From contig DUBE01000007.1 in the NCBI GenBank assembly GCA_012960475.1, positions 1 through 64,000 of the forward strand: 64,000 nt of DNA. Direction: 5' to 3'. Both the position numbers and the translations under genes were made by a program. The notes below the pieces were generated by a model. It saw nothing but the letters and a program-made list of their open reading frames with translations. It was not told where the DNA came from and ran no database searches. Position 1 is the stretch's first letter. Each line of letters begins with the position of its first letter. Source of the stretch: Planctomycetota bacterium (lineage in GTDB: Bacteria; Planctomycetota; UBA1135; GCA-002686595). Of this stretch, positions 8,717 through 17,151 are shown piece by piece.

Positions 8717-9733
8717 TCAGCGAGGCGAAGCATCCAGATCCAGGTCCGCAGCCCGGCCCGCTTCAAACAAATGCCAGCCCAAGCCCGCGATCATCACCGC
8801 ATTGTCCGTACAGCGATTCGGTGGCGGAAAGTGGGTCTCGATGCCGTCGGGCTCGCTGGCTGCGGCAAAGACCTCCCGCAGGCGCTGATTGCAGCCCACG
8901 CCACCAGCTACCAGCACCTGATCCAGGTGGTTGTCCTGGGCTGCGCGCAGGGTCATCTTGACCAACGCGTCCACAACCGCTTCCTGAAACGATGCTGCCA
9001 CGTTGGCGGCGTCGACGATGTCCTCGGGTGCCGGGGTGGCAGCCAAGGCGTCCCCACCTCGCAGGTGATAGAGCACGGCAGTCTTGAGCCCGCTGAAGGA
9101 GAATCCGATGCTTCCGTCCTTGGGCCGATAGCGCGGGAAGGGGATTGCGCGCGGGTCGCCCTTGGGGGCCAGCTTTGCTATCGATGGGCCCCCCGGATAG
9201 GACAGGCCCAACATGTGCGCGACCTTGTCAAAGGCCTCGCCGGCGGCGTCGTCCAAGGTGCTCGCCAATGGCTTCATGGACAGGGGTCCTTCGGCTAGAT
9301 AGAGAGCTGTATGTCCACCTGAAACCACCAGCGCGATGGCGGGATAGGGAGGTGCGGGCAAGTCCATGGCCGCGGCATATACGTGAGCTTCGATGTGGTC
9401 GACCCCCACCAGTGGCAGGTCAGTTGCCAGAGCCAGACCCTTCGCCGCGCCTACTCCCACCAACAAGGATCCGATCAGGCCAGGTTTGGTGGTCACCGCG
9501 ATCCCCGCAAGATCTGTGAGTTCCAGCTGTGCTTCTTCCAAGCAACGATCGAGCACCGGCAGAATCTGATCGAGGTGGCTACGGCTGGCGATCTCAGGGA
9601 CTACCCCGCCCCAGGGCGCGTGCTCACTGATCTGGCTGTGGATTACGCTGGCGATCTCCTTGCGGCCTGCCTCCACTACCGCAACCGCGGTTTCGTCGCA
9701 AGAGGACTCAATACCCAGGATGAGTTTCGACAT
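8717..9733 (-). CDS. tsaD: tRNA N6-adenosine threonylcarbamoyltransferase TsaD
   Basis: Transfers the threonylcarbamoyl group to A37 of ANN-decoding tRNAs with TsaB, TsaE and TsaC. Landmarks are GIESSCDETAVAVV at the N-terminus, the metal ligands in DHIEAHVYA (HxxxH), LVVSGGHTALYL, GGPSIAKLA, and the C-terminal NRCTDNAVMIAGLG with the metal-binding Asp. The 338-residue length is normal. The ATG at 9733 follows the S41 protease stop by four bases. Of the window's own tRNAs, tRNA-Ile2 is a potential substrate class. Confidence 0.95.
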   Translation of the reverse strand: MSKLILGIESSCDETAVAVVEAGRKEIASVIHSQISEHAPWGGVVPEIASRSHLDQILPVLDRCLEEAQLELTDLAGIAVTTKPGLIGSLLVGVGAAKGLALATDLPLVGVDHIEAHVYAAAMDLPAPPYPAIALVVSGGHTALYLAEGPLSMKPLASTLDDAAGEAFDKVAHMLGLSYPGGPSIAKLAPKGDPRAIPFPRYRPKDGSIGFSFSGLKTAVLYHLRGGDALAATPAPEDIVDAANVAASFQEAVVDALVKMTLRAAQDNHLDQVLVAGGVGCNQRLREVFAAASEPDGIETHFPPPNRCTDNAVMIAGLGWHLFEAGRAADLDLDASPR

Positions 9734-9737
9734 GGAA

Positions 9738-11033
9738 TCAATTCCCCACGGCCAGCTCGTTGCCCAGCAAAATGTCCAAAGCTGTTTCAAGAGCGCTATC
9801 AACCGGGGCGGTGGGCAAAAGCTCAATACCCAAATCCGCCTCCCAGGCCCTGATTAGGGCCTCTTCTTGGGGATCTGGGTGGTGCGAGCCCAGGTAATTG
9901 CTGATCCCTCGGCGCTCGTCTGCAGGGACCACAATAGCCACATCCGGCTGGATTCCGATGGTGCGACCCTCCCCTATGGTGCGTTCGAAGTTGCGACCGC
10001 TGGGGCTGTAATAGTATGCGCTGGTGACCTTGGCCCGCGCACCCCAGGGTTCAAAACGCCTGATGGTCTGCACCACTCCTTTGCCGTAGGTGCCTTCGCC
10101 CACCAGAACTGCCCGGCGATGATCTTGCAAGGCAGAGGCCAGTACCTCGGAGGCGCTGGCGGAGGAGCGGTTGACCAGTACCACCAGGGGCAGGTCGGGG
10201 TGGCTGACCTGATCGGCGAGCGCATGTTCTATTCGCTTGGTTCCGTTGCCGCGGGTCTCCACAATTACGCCTTCGCTGATGAACATGCGCGCCATGTCGA
10301 TAGCAGCCTTGAGAACACCTCCGCGATTGTCCCGTAGGTCCAGAATGAGCCCGGCCAGGGGAGTCTCCTTTTCGAGATGGGTCAGGGCGACGATCAACTC
10401 GCCGTGAGTTTCCCGAGAGAAGGAGTGCACTGAAATCCAAGCGATGGGTGGAGTATCTGAGACCATGCGAATGTGCCGTAGACTGGGGTCAATCAGACCC
10501 GCAGCATCCACTTGCAACTCGCGTTCCATTCCGTCTGGATCGATCAGTTGGAGGGTTACCGGCTCTCCAGATTGAGGGGCCAGGGCCTCTCGAAAGCGAT
10601 CATCTTCCCAGCCTGATGGGTCCTCCCCGTCGATGGTCAGGACTCCATCGCCCACAGTCAACCCAGCCAGGCGGGCGGGGGAGTTGGGCAGGGTGAAAAG
10701 TACATGCCGACGGGTCCCAAGGGTACGAAACAAGGCGCCAATCCCCTCGTAACGCCCGCCGGTCTCGCGCTCCAACTGCATCGCTTCCACTGGTGGGTAG
10801 AAACGTGAATAGGGATCCAGGCTCTCAAGCATGCCCGTCAAAGCCGCGTCGAGTAGTTCTTCATCGTTCACCTGACGCACAAAGGTATCCCTGGCGTAGG
10901 AACTCACCAGTTGATAGCGGGTCGTATCCTGTCGATCTCCGCGCTGTAAGACCGCTTGTAGCAGGGTCAACAGCAATACGCCGGTAGCTACGCCGAGCAG
11001 CCAACCGCCCAGAAGAGCCGGGCGCTGGTTCAA
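9738..11033 (-). CDS. S41-family C-terminal processing peptidase
   Basis: Exported serine protease (431 residues) with an N-terminal membrane helix (about residues 7-28), a CTP N-terminal segment, a PDZ domain (GIGALFRTLG, GLTVGDGVLTIDGED), and the tail-specific protease domain. The catalytic Ser lies in NRSSASASEVLA and the Lys in YGKGVVQ; LDLRDNRGGVL is the family oxyanion region. Such enzymes cleave periplasmic proteins at their C-termini. The TTG start overlaps the upstream transketolase stop (TTGA), so it is co-translated with that gene, although no functional link is evident. Confidence 0.92.
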   Translation of the reverse strand: MNQRPALLGGWLLGVATGVLLLTLLQAVLQRGDRQDTTRYQLVSSYARDTFVRQVNDEELLDAALTGMLESLDPYSRFYPPVEAMQLERETGGRYEGIGALFRTLGTRRHVLFTLPNSPARLAGLTVGDGVLTIDGEDPSGWEDDRFREALAPQSGEPVTLQLIDPDGMERELQVDAAGLIDPSLRHIRMVSDTPPIAWISVHSFSRETHGELIVALTHLEKETPLAGLILDLRDNRGGVLKAAIDMARMFISEGVIVETRGNGTKRIEHALADQVSHPDLPLVVLVNRSSASASEVLASALQDHRRAVLVGEGTYGKGVVQTIRRFEPWGARAKVTSAYYYSPSGRNFERTIGEGRTIGIQPDVAIVVPADERRGISNYLGSHHPDPQEEALIRAWEADLGIELLPTAPVDSALETALDILLGNELAVGN

Positions 11034-11866
11034 GAGACCGCGGCGCCGAGTTCTTCGAGGGCCTGGGCCAGTTGCTCGTCGTTTGGTGCCACCCCATGCC
11101 AGGCCGAGGTGTCTTCCATGTAGGAGACGCCCTTGCCGATAGTTGTGATGGCTATGATTGCAGAGGGCTGATCGGTCGTTTCTTTGGCGGCACAGAGAGC
11201 CTGATCAACAGCTATTACATCGTGTCCGTCTACCGTGACCGCATGCCAGCCGAAGGCGTTGTACTTTGCTTCCAAGTCCCGCACGTCCATGATTTCGCGC
11301 ATGGGGCCATCGATCTGGATGTTGTTGAAGTCCACCAGCACTGTCAGATTGCCCAAGCCCCAGTGAGCCGCGCTGGTAGCGGCCTCCCAGATCTGGCCTT
11401 CTTGGCTTTCGCCGTCGCTGGATGTGCAGTAGACGCGCGAGTCCCATGAGTTCAGGCGTGCGCCCAGGGCCATGCCAGCAGCGACCGAGAGGCCAGTACC
11501 CAAGCTGCCCGTGGAGAAGTCGATGCCCAGTTCCAGGTTGCGGTGCGGGTGCCCCTGCAACTGGCTGCCCAGCTTGCGGAAGCGCAAGAGTTCCTCTCGC
11601 TGGATCAGGCCCTTCTGCGCCAAGAGGGCATAGTACCCGGCGCAGGTGTGGCCGTTGCCCAGCACAAAACGATCACGGTCTTCGCTCAGTCGATTATCCC
11701 TTGAAAGGTTGAGATGCTGCAGGAACAGGGTGCTCATGAAATCTGCCATTCCCAGGGGACCACCGGGGTGGCCGCAGCCTGCCGCATGGACCATGCGTAC
11801 GATGTCCTGGCGCACTTCCAGGGCCACTTTGCGAATCTGGGTTGCTTCTTCTCGTGTCAGTGCCAT
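11030..11866 (-). CDS. Transketolase, N-terminal subunit
   Basis: The 278-residue pyrophosphate-binding half of a split transketolase (pentose phosphate and sugar interconversion). The thiamine diphosphate motif is SDGESQEGQIWEA followed by VDFNNIQIDG; GCGHPGGPLGMAD and GNGHTCAGYY are also typical. An AAGGAG ribosome-binding site lies eight bases before the ATG, inside the end of the upstream gene. The partner half is directly upstream, so in transcription order the C-terminal subunit comes first, the reverse of the order I expect for split transketolases. Confidence 0.93.
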   Translation of the reverse strand: MALTREEATQIRKVALEVRQDIVRMVHAAGCGHPGGPLGMADFMSTLFLQHLNLSRDNRLSEDRDRFVLGNGHTCAGYYALLAQKGLIQREELLRFRKLGSQLQGHPHRNLELGIDFSTGSLGTGLSVAAGMALGARLNSWDSRVYCTSSDGESQEGQIWEAATSAAHWGLGNLTVLVDFNNIQIDGPMREIMDVRDLEAKYNAFGWHAVTVDGHDVIAVDQALCAAKETTDQPSAIIAITTIGKGVSYMEDTSAWHGVAPNDEQLAQALEELGAAVS

Positions 11867-11868
11867 TT

Positions 11869-12870
11869 CTAGCTCTCCTTGCGTTGCATGAGGGTTTCGG
11901 CGCGGTCTGCCAGGGAGGGACCGTCAAGGCCGTAATGGCGAATCAGGTCAGACGCGGGGCCGCTTTGGCCAAAGGAGTCGTCCATACCAACCAGGTCCAT
12001 GGGCACCGGATGGTGGCGTACCACAACCTGGGCCACCGCATCGCCGAAGCCTCCTCGGATCTGGTGTTCCTCGGCCGTCAAGATTGCTCCGCAGTGCTCG
12101 GCCGAGTTCACGATCAGGTCCACGTCTATCGGATCGATGCAGGCCAGGTTGATCACCCTTGCTTCGATGTTGCGGTTGGCCAGGATATCTGCTGCGATCA
12201 GGGCCTCTGCCAGTTCTACACCGCAAGCGGCAATGCAAAGGTCGGAACCATCTCGCAGGATCGCACCACGGCCCAATTCCAGTTTGTATTCGTCACCAAA
12301 GATGACCGGCGTGGACGCGCGCGAAAGGCGCACATAAACCGGGCCGGGTGTCTCGTAGGCCAGGCGCACAGCCTCAGCAGTTTCTACAGAGTCTGCAGGA
12401 ACAATGACTTTCATGTGGGGCAACACCCGCATGAGAGTGATGTCTTCCAGCATCTGGTGAGACTTGCCGTCTTCGCCAACGGTCAGGCCGGCGTGGCTCG
12501 CGCAAATCTTCACATCCATCTGCGGGATACAGATGCTCTGGCGCACGGGCTCCCAAGCTTTGCCAGTGGCGAACATGGCGAAGGAACTGGCGAACACCTT
12601 ACGCCCCGTGCAGGCCAGGCCTGCGGCGGTGCCCATCATGTTCGACTCGGCAACTCCACAGTTGAAGAAGCGGTCAGGGTGCGCCTTGCGAAAAACCGCC
12701 GTCTTGGTGGACCCGGAGAGGTCTGCATCCAGCACGACTACATCCTGATGCTGATTTCCGAGTTCGAGAAGAGCCTGCCCATAGGCGGCTCGCGTGGCAA
12801 TATTCTGGTTGGCGCCGTTGCTGAGAGGCGCGAGCTGGTGCATGGTCAACACGGGTGCTCTGGAATTCAT
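11869..12870 (-). CDS. Transketolase, C-terminal subunit
   Basis: Pyrimidine-binding and C-terminal domains of a split transketolase (333 residues). It starts its domain with IATRAAYGQALLELG, carries the catalytic-glutamate context FFNCGVAESNMMG, KICASHAGLTVGEDGKSHQ, and ends with the transketolase C-terminal fold (GILTAEEHQIRGGFGDAV). It pairs with the N-terminal subunit encoded two bases downstream. The ATG at 12870 is chosen; an in-frame ATG at 12843 would drop nine residues and is also possible. Neither has a clear Shine-Dalgarno sequence. Confidence 0.93.
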   Translation of the reverse strand: MNSRAPVLTMHQLAPLSNGANQNIATRAAYGQALLELGNQHQDVVVLDADLSGSTKTAVFRKAHPDRFFNCGVAESNMMGTAAGLACTGRKVFASSFAMFATGKAWEPVRQSICIPQMDVKICASHAGLTVGEDGKSHQMLEDITLMRVLPHMKVIVPADSVETAEAVRLAYETPGPVYVRLSRASTPVIFGDEYKLELGRGAILRDGSDLCIAACGVELAEALIAADILANRNIEARVINLACIDPIDVDLIVNSAEHCGAILTAEEHQIRGGFGDAVAQVVVRHHPVPMDLVGMDDSFGQSGPASDLIRHYGLDGPSLADRAETLMQRKES

Positions 12871-13243
12871 GGGGGGGAGGTCGGCGGTTGTTGGGGGGAA
12901 AGTCGCCGGCCGGGGCGGATCTGGTCCCCGCAGGGGCCAGGATGAAAACAGTTTGTACAGAGGATGTGCTCCCGGGACAACGGTTGACCCGAGGTCAAGG
13001 GCGACAACTCCTGGGTAATCCCTCTCAGGACCTCTCCGGCTTGCTTTGGTTCTATCTGTCCCACCCAGAGGACGGTTGCGCCCACTCCAGACCCTGCACG
13101 ATCCAGATTGCCCCCTCCCTGCGTCCCTGAGGTTAGGATCTGGGTGTTCCAGGGGGGGATGGCACGTCATTCGCCCAGAGCAATCAGTCAGCGATACCGG
13201 CCCGTGCAGTTCGCGCGGATCCTCGCCCCATGGAGGGCTCCAC
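12871..13243. promoter_or_regulatory. Divergent intergenic region with a TTGACC palindrome
   Basis: This 373-base stretch separates the minus-strand transketolase run from the plus-strand EF-hand gene and should hold promoters for both. I see no credible gene. A perfect inverted repeat, TTGACC-CGA-GGTCAA (12984-12998), lies 114 bases before the transketolase start and could be an operator. No confident -35/-10 pair was found. Confidence 0.35.
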
Positions 13244-14506
13244 ATGCAGAAATCCACTCATTTGATCATTCTCGGTTTGTTCCTGGTTGGCGGCGCTAGT
13301 GCTCAAAGTACGGGGGTCACCCTTGGGAAGGTTCGCGCAACCTTCAGCAAGGCCGATACCAACGGGGACGCCCTCTTGAGTCGGGCCGAAGCAGCGGCTG
13401 CGGGAATTCCTTCCAGGGACATGCAGCGCATGGACGCGGACAAGAGCGGCAGTCTTTCCGGTGAAGAGTTCATCGTCTACTACAGCCAACTGTTGAGCCG
13501 CGCAGGGCGAACCTCTGCCAAGGATCTTGAAGCTGAAGTCAAGCGCATCAATGCTGCACGGCGCGCTGCGCAGCAGAAGAAGGATCAAGAGCGTAAGGAC
13601 AAGGCTCGCGCGGACAAGAAGGCCAAGGACCAGGCGCGCATCGATCAGGCCCGAGCGGACAAGAAGGCAAGCGACCAGGCGCGTATAGATCAGGCCCGTG
13701 CGGACGAGAAGGCCAACGACCAGGCGCGCATCGATCAGGCCCGTGCGGACGAGAAGGCCAACGACCAGGCGCGTATAGATCAGGCCCGTGCGGACAAGAA
13801 GGCAAGCGACCAGGCGCGTCTAGATCAGGCCCGTGCGGACGAGAAGGCCAACGACCAGGCGCGCATCGATCAGGCCCGTGCGGACAAGAAGGCAAGCGAC
13901 CAGGCGCGTATTGACGCGGCTCGGGCCAAGAAGAAGGTCAAGGATGAAACCAGCAAAGACGAGGGGAAGGGCACTCCTGAGCCCGTTCAGGCACCCGAGG
14001 CTGATTCAGATCGGGCCGCCAAACTCTTGCGTGCGGCGGTCGCGAGCGGCCGTGTGACCAAAGATGGCGCCAAGGATGTCTTTGATCTCTTGACGAACAC
14101 GACCCTGCCCACGAAGGTTGAGGAACTACGTCGCCTGCATCAGGTGGCCACTGCCCGGGTTAGCGCTCTGGCCAAGTCGGGTAGCTTGAGCCCTACTGAG
14201 GCGCGCGAACTGTACAAGGCTCTGACCCGACGCATGCAGCAGGCAGGGGTCAAGCCAACTCCACCGGTGCAGACCCCTTCTGCCAAGCCGCCTGTTCGCA
14301 GGGAGCCCGGCGGAAATGGCCCGGCACCTCAGGTCAAGCCTGGCGATGTGCAGCGGGCCAGGCGCAAGCCCAACACTCCGGCGAGCAAGCCGCCGGTTGG
14401 CGATGGACGCAAGCCTGCTGACGGCAGTTCTCGCAAGAAGGCTCCAGCTAAGAAGCCCGCCGTTCGGCCCTCCGAGAAAGGCGGCCGTACCGGCGGCGGC
14501 AGCTAG
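13244..14506 (+). CDS. Exported EF-hand protein with 15-residue tandem repeats
   Basis: The 420-residue protein begins with a signal peptide (ending near GGASAQS) and a pair of EF-hand loops (KADTNGDALLSRAE and DADKSGSLSGEE). A long charged Ala/Lys/Asp/Arg helix follows, made of seven 15-residue repeats of the type DQARIDQARADKKAS (protein residues about 129-233). Next comes a short helical domain (LSPTEARELYKALTRRM), then a Pro/Lys-rich basic tail ending GGGS. The start is the ATG at 13244 with GGAGGG six bases upstream. Calcium binding and a rigid extended helix are inferred; a surface or matrix structural role is possible but not shown. It converges on the PTPS gene. Confidence 0.8.
   Translation: MQKSTHLIILGLFLVGGASAQSTGVTLGKVRATFSKADTNGDALLSRAEAAAAGIPSRDMQRMDADKSGSLSGEEFIVYYSQLLSRAGRTSAKDLEAEVKRINAARRAAQQKKDQERKDKARADKKAKDQARIDQARADKKASDQARIDQARADEKANDQARIDQARADEKANDQARIDQARADKKASDQARLDQARADEKANDQARIDQARADKKASDQARIDAARAKKKVKDETSKDEGKGTPEPVQAPEADSDRAAKLLRAAVASGRVTKDGAKDVFDLLTNTTLPTKVEELRRLHQVATARVSALAKSGSLSPTEARELYKALTRRMQQAGVKPTPPVQTPSAKPPVRREPGGNGPAPQVKPGDVQRARRKPNTPASKPPVGDGRKPADGSSRKKAPAKKPAVRPSEKGGRTGGGS
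13628..13942 (+). repeat. Seven tandem 45-base coding repeats
   Basis: Units start at 13628, 13673, 13718, 13763, 13808, 13853 and 13898. Each encodes 15 residues, DQARIDQARAD followed by KKAS or EKAN. The variants run KKAS, EKAN, EKAN, KKAS, EKAN, KKAS, and the seventh unit is degenerate (KKKVK). Near-identical nucleotide sequence implies recent expansion or gene conversion. The repeats are in frame inside a coding sequence with no spacers. Confidence 0.95.
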
Positions 14507-14512
14507 GCAACC

Positions 14513-14944
14513 CTAGCAGTCATCTGATGCTGGTCCGCGGTACTCGGCGGAGTCGGCCTCGGTTTCGAAGACGCGCACCAGATCGAGGGCTGCGCCCAGT
14601 TCGTCCTGGCGCCTCGCGAGCTTCTTCCAAATTGCAATTGCCAGGGTCTCAGCGGAGATCACAGAGTCCTTTAGCCAGGGAATCTCGTCGAGCAGTTGGT
14701 GATCCAGTTGCTCAAAGATCTCTTCCCGCATGACGCGCATCAGGTCCACCAGATTCGCCACCATGCCGGTTTCCGGGTCAAGCGGGCCCCTCAGGCTTGC
14801 TTCTACCCCGTAGTTGTGCCCATGGATCCGGTTGCAGGGCCCGAAGATCTCCAGGTTGCGTTCGGGACTCAGTTTGGAATTGTGCATGCGGTGGGCTGCA
14901 GAGAAATGCACACGGTGGGTGATGGTCAGGATGGGGTGGTCCAT
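14513..14944 (-). CDS. 6-pyruvoyltetrahydropterin synthase / QueD family protein
   Basis: Zinc-dependent enzyme of the PTPS/QueD fold (143 residues). The zinc histidines are His18 (FSAAHRMH) and the pair in HGHNY (His41/43); the catalytic Cys37 sits in FGPCNRIHGHNY, and a C-terminal Glu in VFETEADSAEYRG. It acts on dihydroneopterin triphosphate, either towards tetrahydropterins or as QueD towards 7-deazaguanine. The insertion SKLSPERNLEIFG and PETGMVANLVDL look more like PTPS of pterin synthesis than short bacterial QueD, but the substrate cannot be settled from sequence. No queC, queE or folE is nearby. Confidence 0.85.
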   Translation of the reverse strand: MDHPILTITHRVHFSAAHRMHNSKLSPERNLEIFGPCNRIHGHNYGVEASLRGPLDPETGMVANLVDLMRVMREEIFEQLDHQLLDEIPWLKDSVISAETLAIAIWKKLARRQDELGAALDLVRVFETEADSAEYRGPASDDC

Positions 14945-15079
14945 GGGGAGAGGGTACTCAGAGGGCCACCCTCGGGGCTTTCTGCTTTCTAGTTGGATAA
15001 GTGTATATCTGGGAAAATTCCCCCTTCGGTTGGGCTCCGTGAAACCGCTACTAAGGTAGCCCCAAGGAGGAGGGTAGAT

Positions 15080-15439
15080 ATGAGACAGACCTACAATGAA
15101 GCTACCGCAACACGCTTGATTCCGTTGCTTTCCGGCATTGCCACTGAGTACATCGATCGGGCCAGATCTATCCGCCGCCTTGAGCGTCGACTGGAGTCAC
15201 AGCAGGCTTCGGACGAAGAGCAGGCTGGCATTCTTGAAACCACTGCTCAGCTTTCCCTTGAGCGGCGCGGTCAGCGCTACTGTTGCGAAGAGGTCGAGCA
15301 TCTTGGCTGCGAGTTCGAAGCTGGGCGCACTGTTTCGGTTCTCATTCCGGCAACTGGCGGCAAGCAAACTCTGCCCTGGCGCTGGCGTGTTGGAGACCGT
15401 TCTCTGCGCCAGACCCAACACGTAGTGCCTGCAGCCTGA
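15080..15439 (+). CDS. DUF2203-like hypothetical protein
   Basis: The 119-residue soluble protein has helical N-terminal two thirds (TYNEATATRLIPLLSG, then a charged helix) and a short C-terminal beta-rich part with LGCEF and LPWRWRVGD. The layout resembles DUF2203, a small family of unknown function, but the match is by eye and weak. A strong AAGGAGG (15064-15070) sits nine bases before the ATG, one of the best ribosome-binding sites in the window, suggesting high expression. A strong hairpin terminator follows. It is transcribed alone. Confidence 0.55.
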   Translation: MRQTYNEATATRLIPLLSGIATEYIDRARSIRRLERRLESQQASDEEQAGILETTAQLSLERRGQRYCCEEVEHLGCEFEAGRTVSVLIPATGGKQTLPWRWRVGDRSLRQTQHVVPAA

Positions 15440-15484
15440 GTCCATCACTCGATCGCCACACTTTTCCTGTAATGGGAAAGGAAG

Positions 15485-15523
15485 CCGGGCCGCCCCCTGA
15501 AACAGGGGGCGGCCCGGTGTATT
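15485..15523. terminator. Hairpin terminator after the DUF2203-like gene
   Basis: Perfect 15-bp inverted repeat CCGGGCCGCCCCCTG / CAGGGGGCGGCCCGG with a three-base loop (AAA), followed by a weak T-rich stretch on the plus strand. It lies between convergent genes and probably terminates from both sides. Confidence 0.85.
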
Positions 15524-15544
15524 TTGCTCACATTGTCCAGCTAG

Positions 15545-16237
15545 TCATGGGCGCACTTTGATGTCCCTCGGGCACTCGTCCTCTTGGGCAGCTTGCCAGA
15601 CAACCTCTGCCACTGTCTCTGGTGAGTCCATTGTGCTGCGATCCAGGTCAAGGTCGACTCCATCAAAGAGAGTCGTGTCTGTTGCGTCGGGGTACACGGT
15701 TGTGACACGAATGCCCTCATCGCACAATTCTTCGCGCAGGGCATCCGAGAATCCTCGCAAGGCGTACTTCGTGGCGCAATAGACCGCGCTGCCGGGGTAG
15801 CCCTGAAGTCCCGCGGTTGAGCTGATATTGATCACGTGTGCGCCGTCTGCTTCTCGCAGGGCTCCCAAGGCTTCCTGGGTTGTGTACATGGCCCCCAGGA
15901 CGTTGACATCGAAGAATTTTTGAATCATGCCAGGGTTGCACTCGTCAAACGGCTTGACATCAAAGACCCCCGCGTTGTTGACCAGCAGGTCCATTTGGCC
16001 CTCAAAGAAATCAACAGCGCGGTAGACGGCGGCTTCGATTGAGCCGTGATCCCGCAAGTTGAATTGGGCGGCAATCGCTTCTCCTCCTGCGGCTTCAATT
16101 TCCTCTACGACCTTGTCGAGTTCGTCCGAGGTTCGGGATGCAATGCAGATCTTGACGCCGCTGGTGGCAAAACGCAGGGCGATCGCGCGGCCGATGCCGC
16201 GGCCGCCTCCAGTAATCAGGATTCGTGTTGGGGCCAT
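15545..16237 (-). CDS. SDR-family oxidoreductase
   Basis: Classical short-chain dehydrogenase/reductase of 230 residues. It has the NAD(P)-binding TGGGRGIG (residues 9-16), NNAG, the catalytic Ser in INISSTAG, and YCATK (YxxxK). An Arg shortly after the glycine motif (ASRTSDE) suggests a preference for NADP. The substrate is unknown. It stands alone, between a terminator and a plus-strand membrane gene whose start is about 125 bases away, so the two probably have divergent promoters. Confidence 0.88.
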   Translation of the reverse strand: MAPTRILITGGGRGIGRAIALRFATSGVKICIASRTSDELDKVVEEIEAAGGEAIAAQFNLRDHGSIEAAVYRAVDFFEGQMDLLVNNAGVFDVKPFDECNPGMIQKFFDVNVLGAMYTTQEALGALREADGAHVINISSTAGLQGYPGSAVYCATKYALRGFSDALREELCDEGIRVTTVYPDATDTTLFDGVDLDLDRSTMDSPETVAEVVWQAAQEDECPRDIKVRP

Positions 16238-16362
16238 GAAGTTCTCGGGTTCAATTTGGAGGGACGTATCCTATGGTCTTCGACCGTTGAGCATAGTCTG
16301 CTGAGCGGTGTTTTGAGCTGTGTGCCTCGGATGGATCTCCCAGTCGCTATCATCCTTGGCCT

Positions 16363-17151
16363 ATGGCCTGGGGCCCTCTTGCTACTCAATTCTGCCTGGA
16401 ACTCGCCTTTGGGGTGCTGCTGTTCTTGTCTCTCATGCCAAGAGCGCCCTTGGGGCAGTTCTTCTTCCGCATGATGGGCACCACAGCCCTGATCCCGTTG
16501 CTCGCTGCTGGTCTGTTACCGGTCGCATTCGGAGGGATCGCCTGGGATGCTCCCACCAGTCTGGCCAGTTTGGCCGGAGCACTTGCATTTCCTCTCTTCT
16601 CGGGCCCTGTGAGCAGTGGCAGGCGGCTGGGCGCTGTCATTTGGGCGCTCTTGGCCACCATTGTTGCCTTGTTCGCATTGCTGCAGGACAGCGCATCTGG
16701 GCTGCAGGGAGTCTTTCAGGTGACCATCGGTACTGCTTCTGCGTTGGCTACGGGAGCCGTGGCCGGAGGGGTGGGAACTGCCATGGTAGTGGGACATTGG
16801 TATTTGACCGTGCCCCAGTTACCACTTGATCTGCTCAAGCGGCTCAATCAGGTAACGCTGGTCAGCATGGGTGTCTCGCTGGGGTTGGTGGGGATCTTGA
16901 TTGTTCAGCATCAGAGTGCCTTGAGTGGCGCAGATACGCCGTTGCTTTCGCCTTTTGGGCTGTTTCATTTGGGCTCGCGAGTGGTGATTGGTCTGGTCTT
17001 GCCACTGATTTTTGGTTGGATGGCCCGTGGATCTTTGGCCTACGGAAACACACGCTCGGCGACCGGCATCCTGTACGCTTCCACGGTGCTGGTTCTGATT
17101 GGCGCCGCAGCATCCCTCTCTCTACAAGATTCCTACCACATCCCCCTGTGA
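16363..17151 (+). CDS. Polytopic membrane protein, unknown function
   Basis: The 262 residues are almost entirely hydrophobic, with seven or eight predicted transmembrane helices. A conserved-looking segment, VGHWYLTVPQLPLDL, sits between helices and its His/Trp/Tyr could be functional. I do not recognise the family. It overlaps the next gene by four bases (GTGA), and that partner is also a small membrane protein with two CxxC motifs, so the pair probably forms a unit. Confidence 0.65.
   Translation: MAWGPLATQFCLELAFGVLLFLSLMPRAPLGQFFFRMMGTTALIPLLAAGLLPVAFGGIAWDAPTSLASLAGALAFPLFSGPVSSGRRLGAVIWALLATIVALFALLQDSASGLQGVFQVTIGTASALATGAVAGGVGTAMVVGHWYLTVPQLPLDLLKRLNQVTLVSMGVSLGLVGILIVQHQSALSGADTPLLSPFGLFHLGSRVVIGLVLPLIFGWMARGSLAYGNTRSATGILYASTVLVLIGAAASLSLQDSYHIPL

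Noticed and set aside
11842-12945. Long plus-strand frame opposite transketolase
   Set aside because: No family features; the minus strand encodes the clear transketolase C-terminal subunit.
13548-13895. Minus-strand Pro/Gly/His-rich open frame opposite the EF-hand protein repeats
   Set aside because: It is the mirror of the 45-base tandem repeat; a periodic coding repeat without stops in one frame easily leaves the antisense frame open.
13628-13942. CRISPR array
   Set aside because: The 45-base units are contiguous, in frame and without spacers; they encode a peptide repeat.
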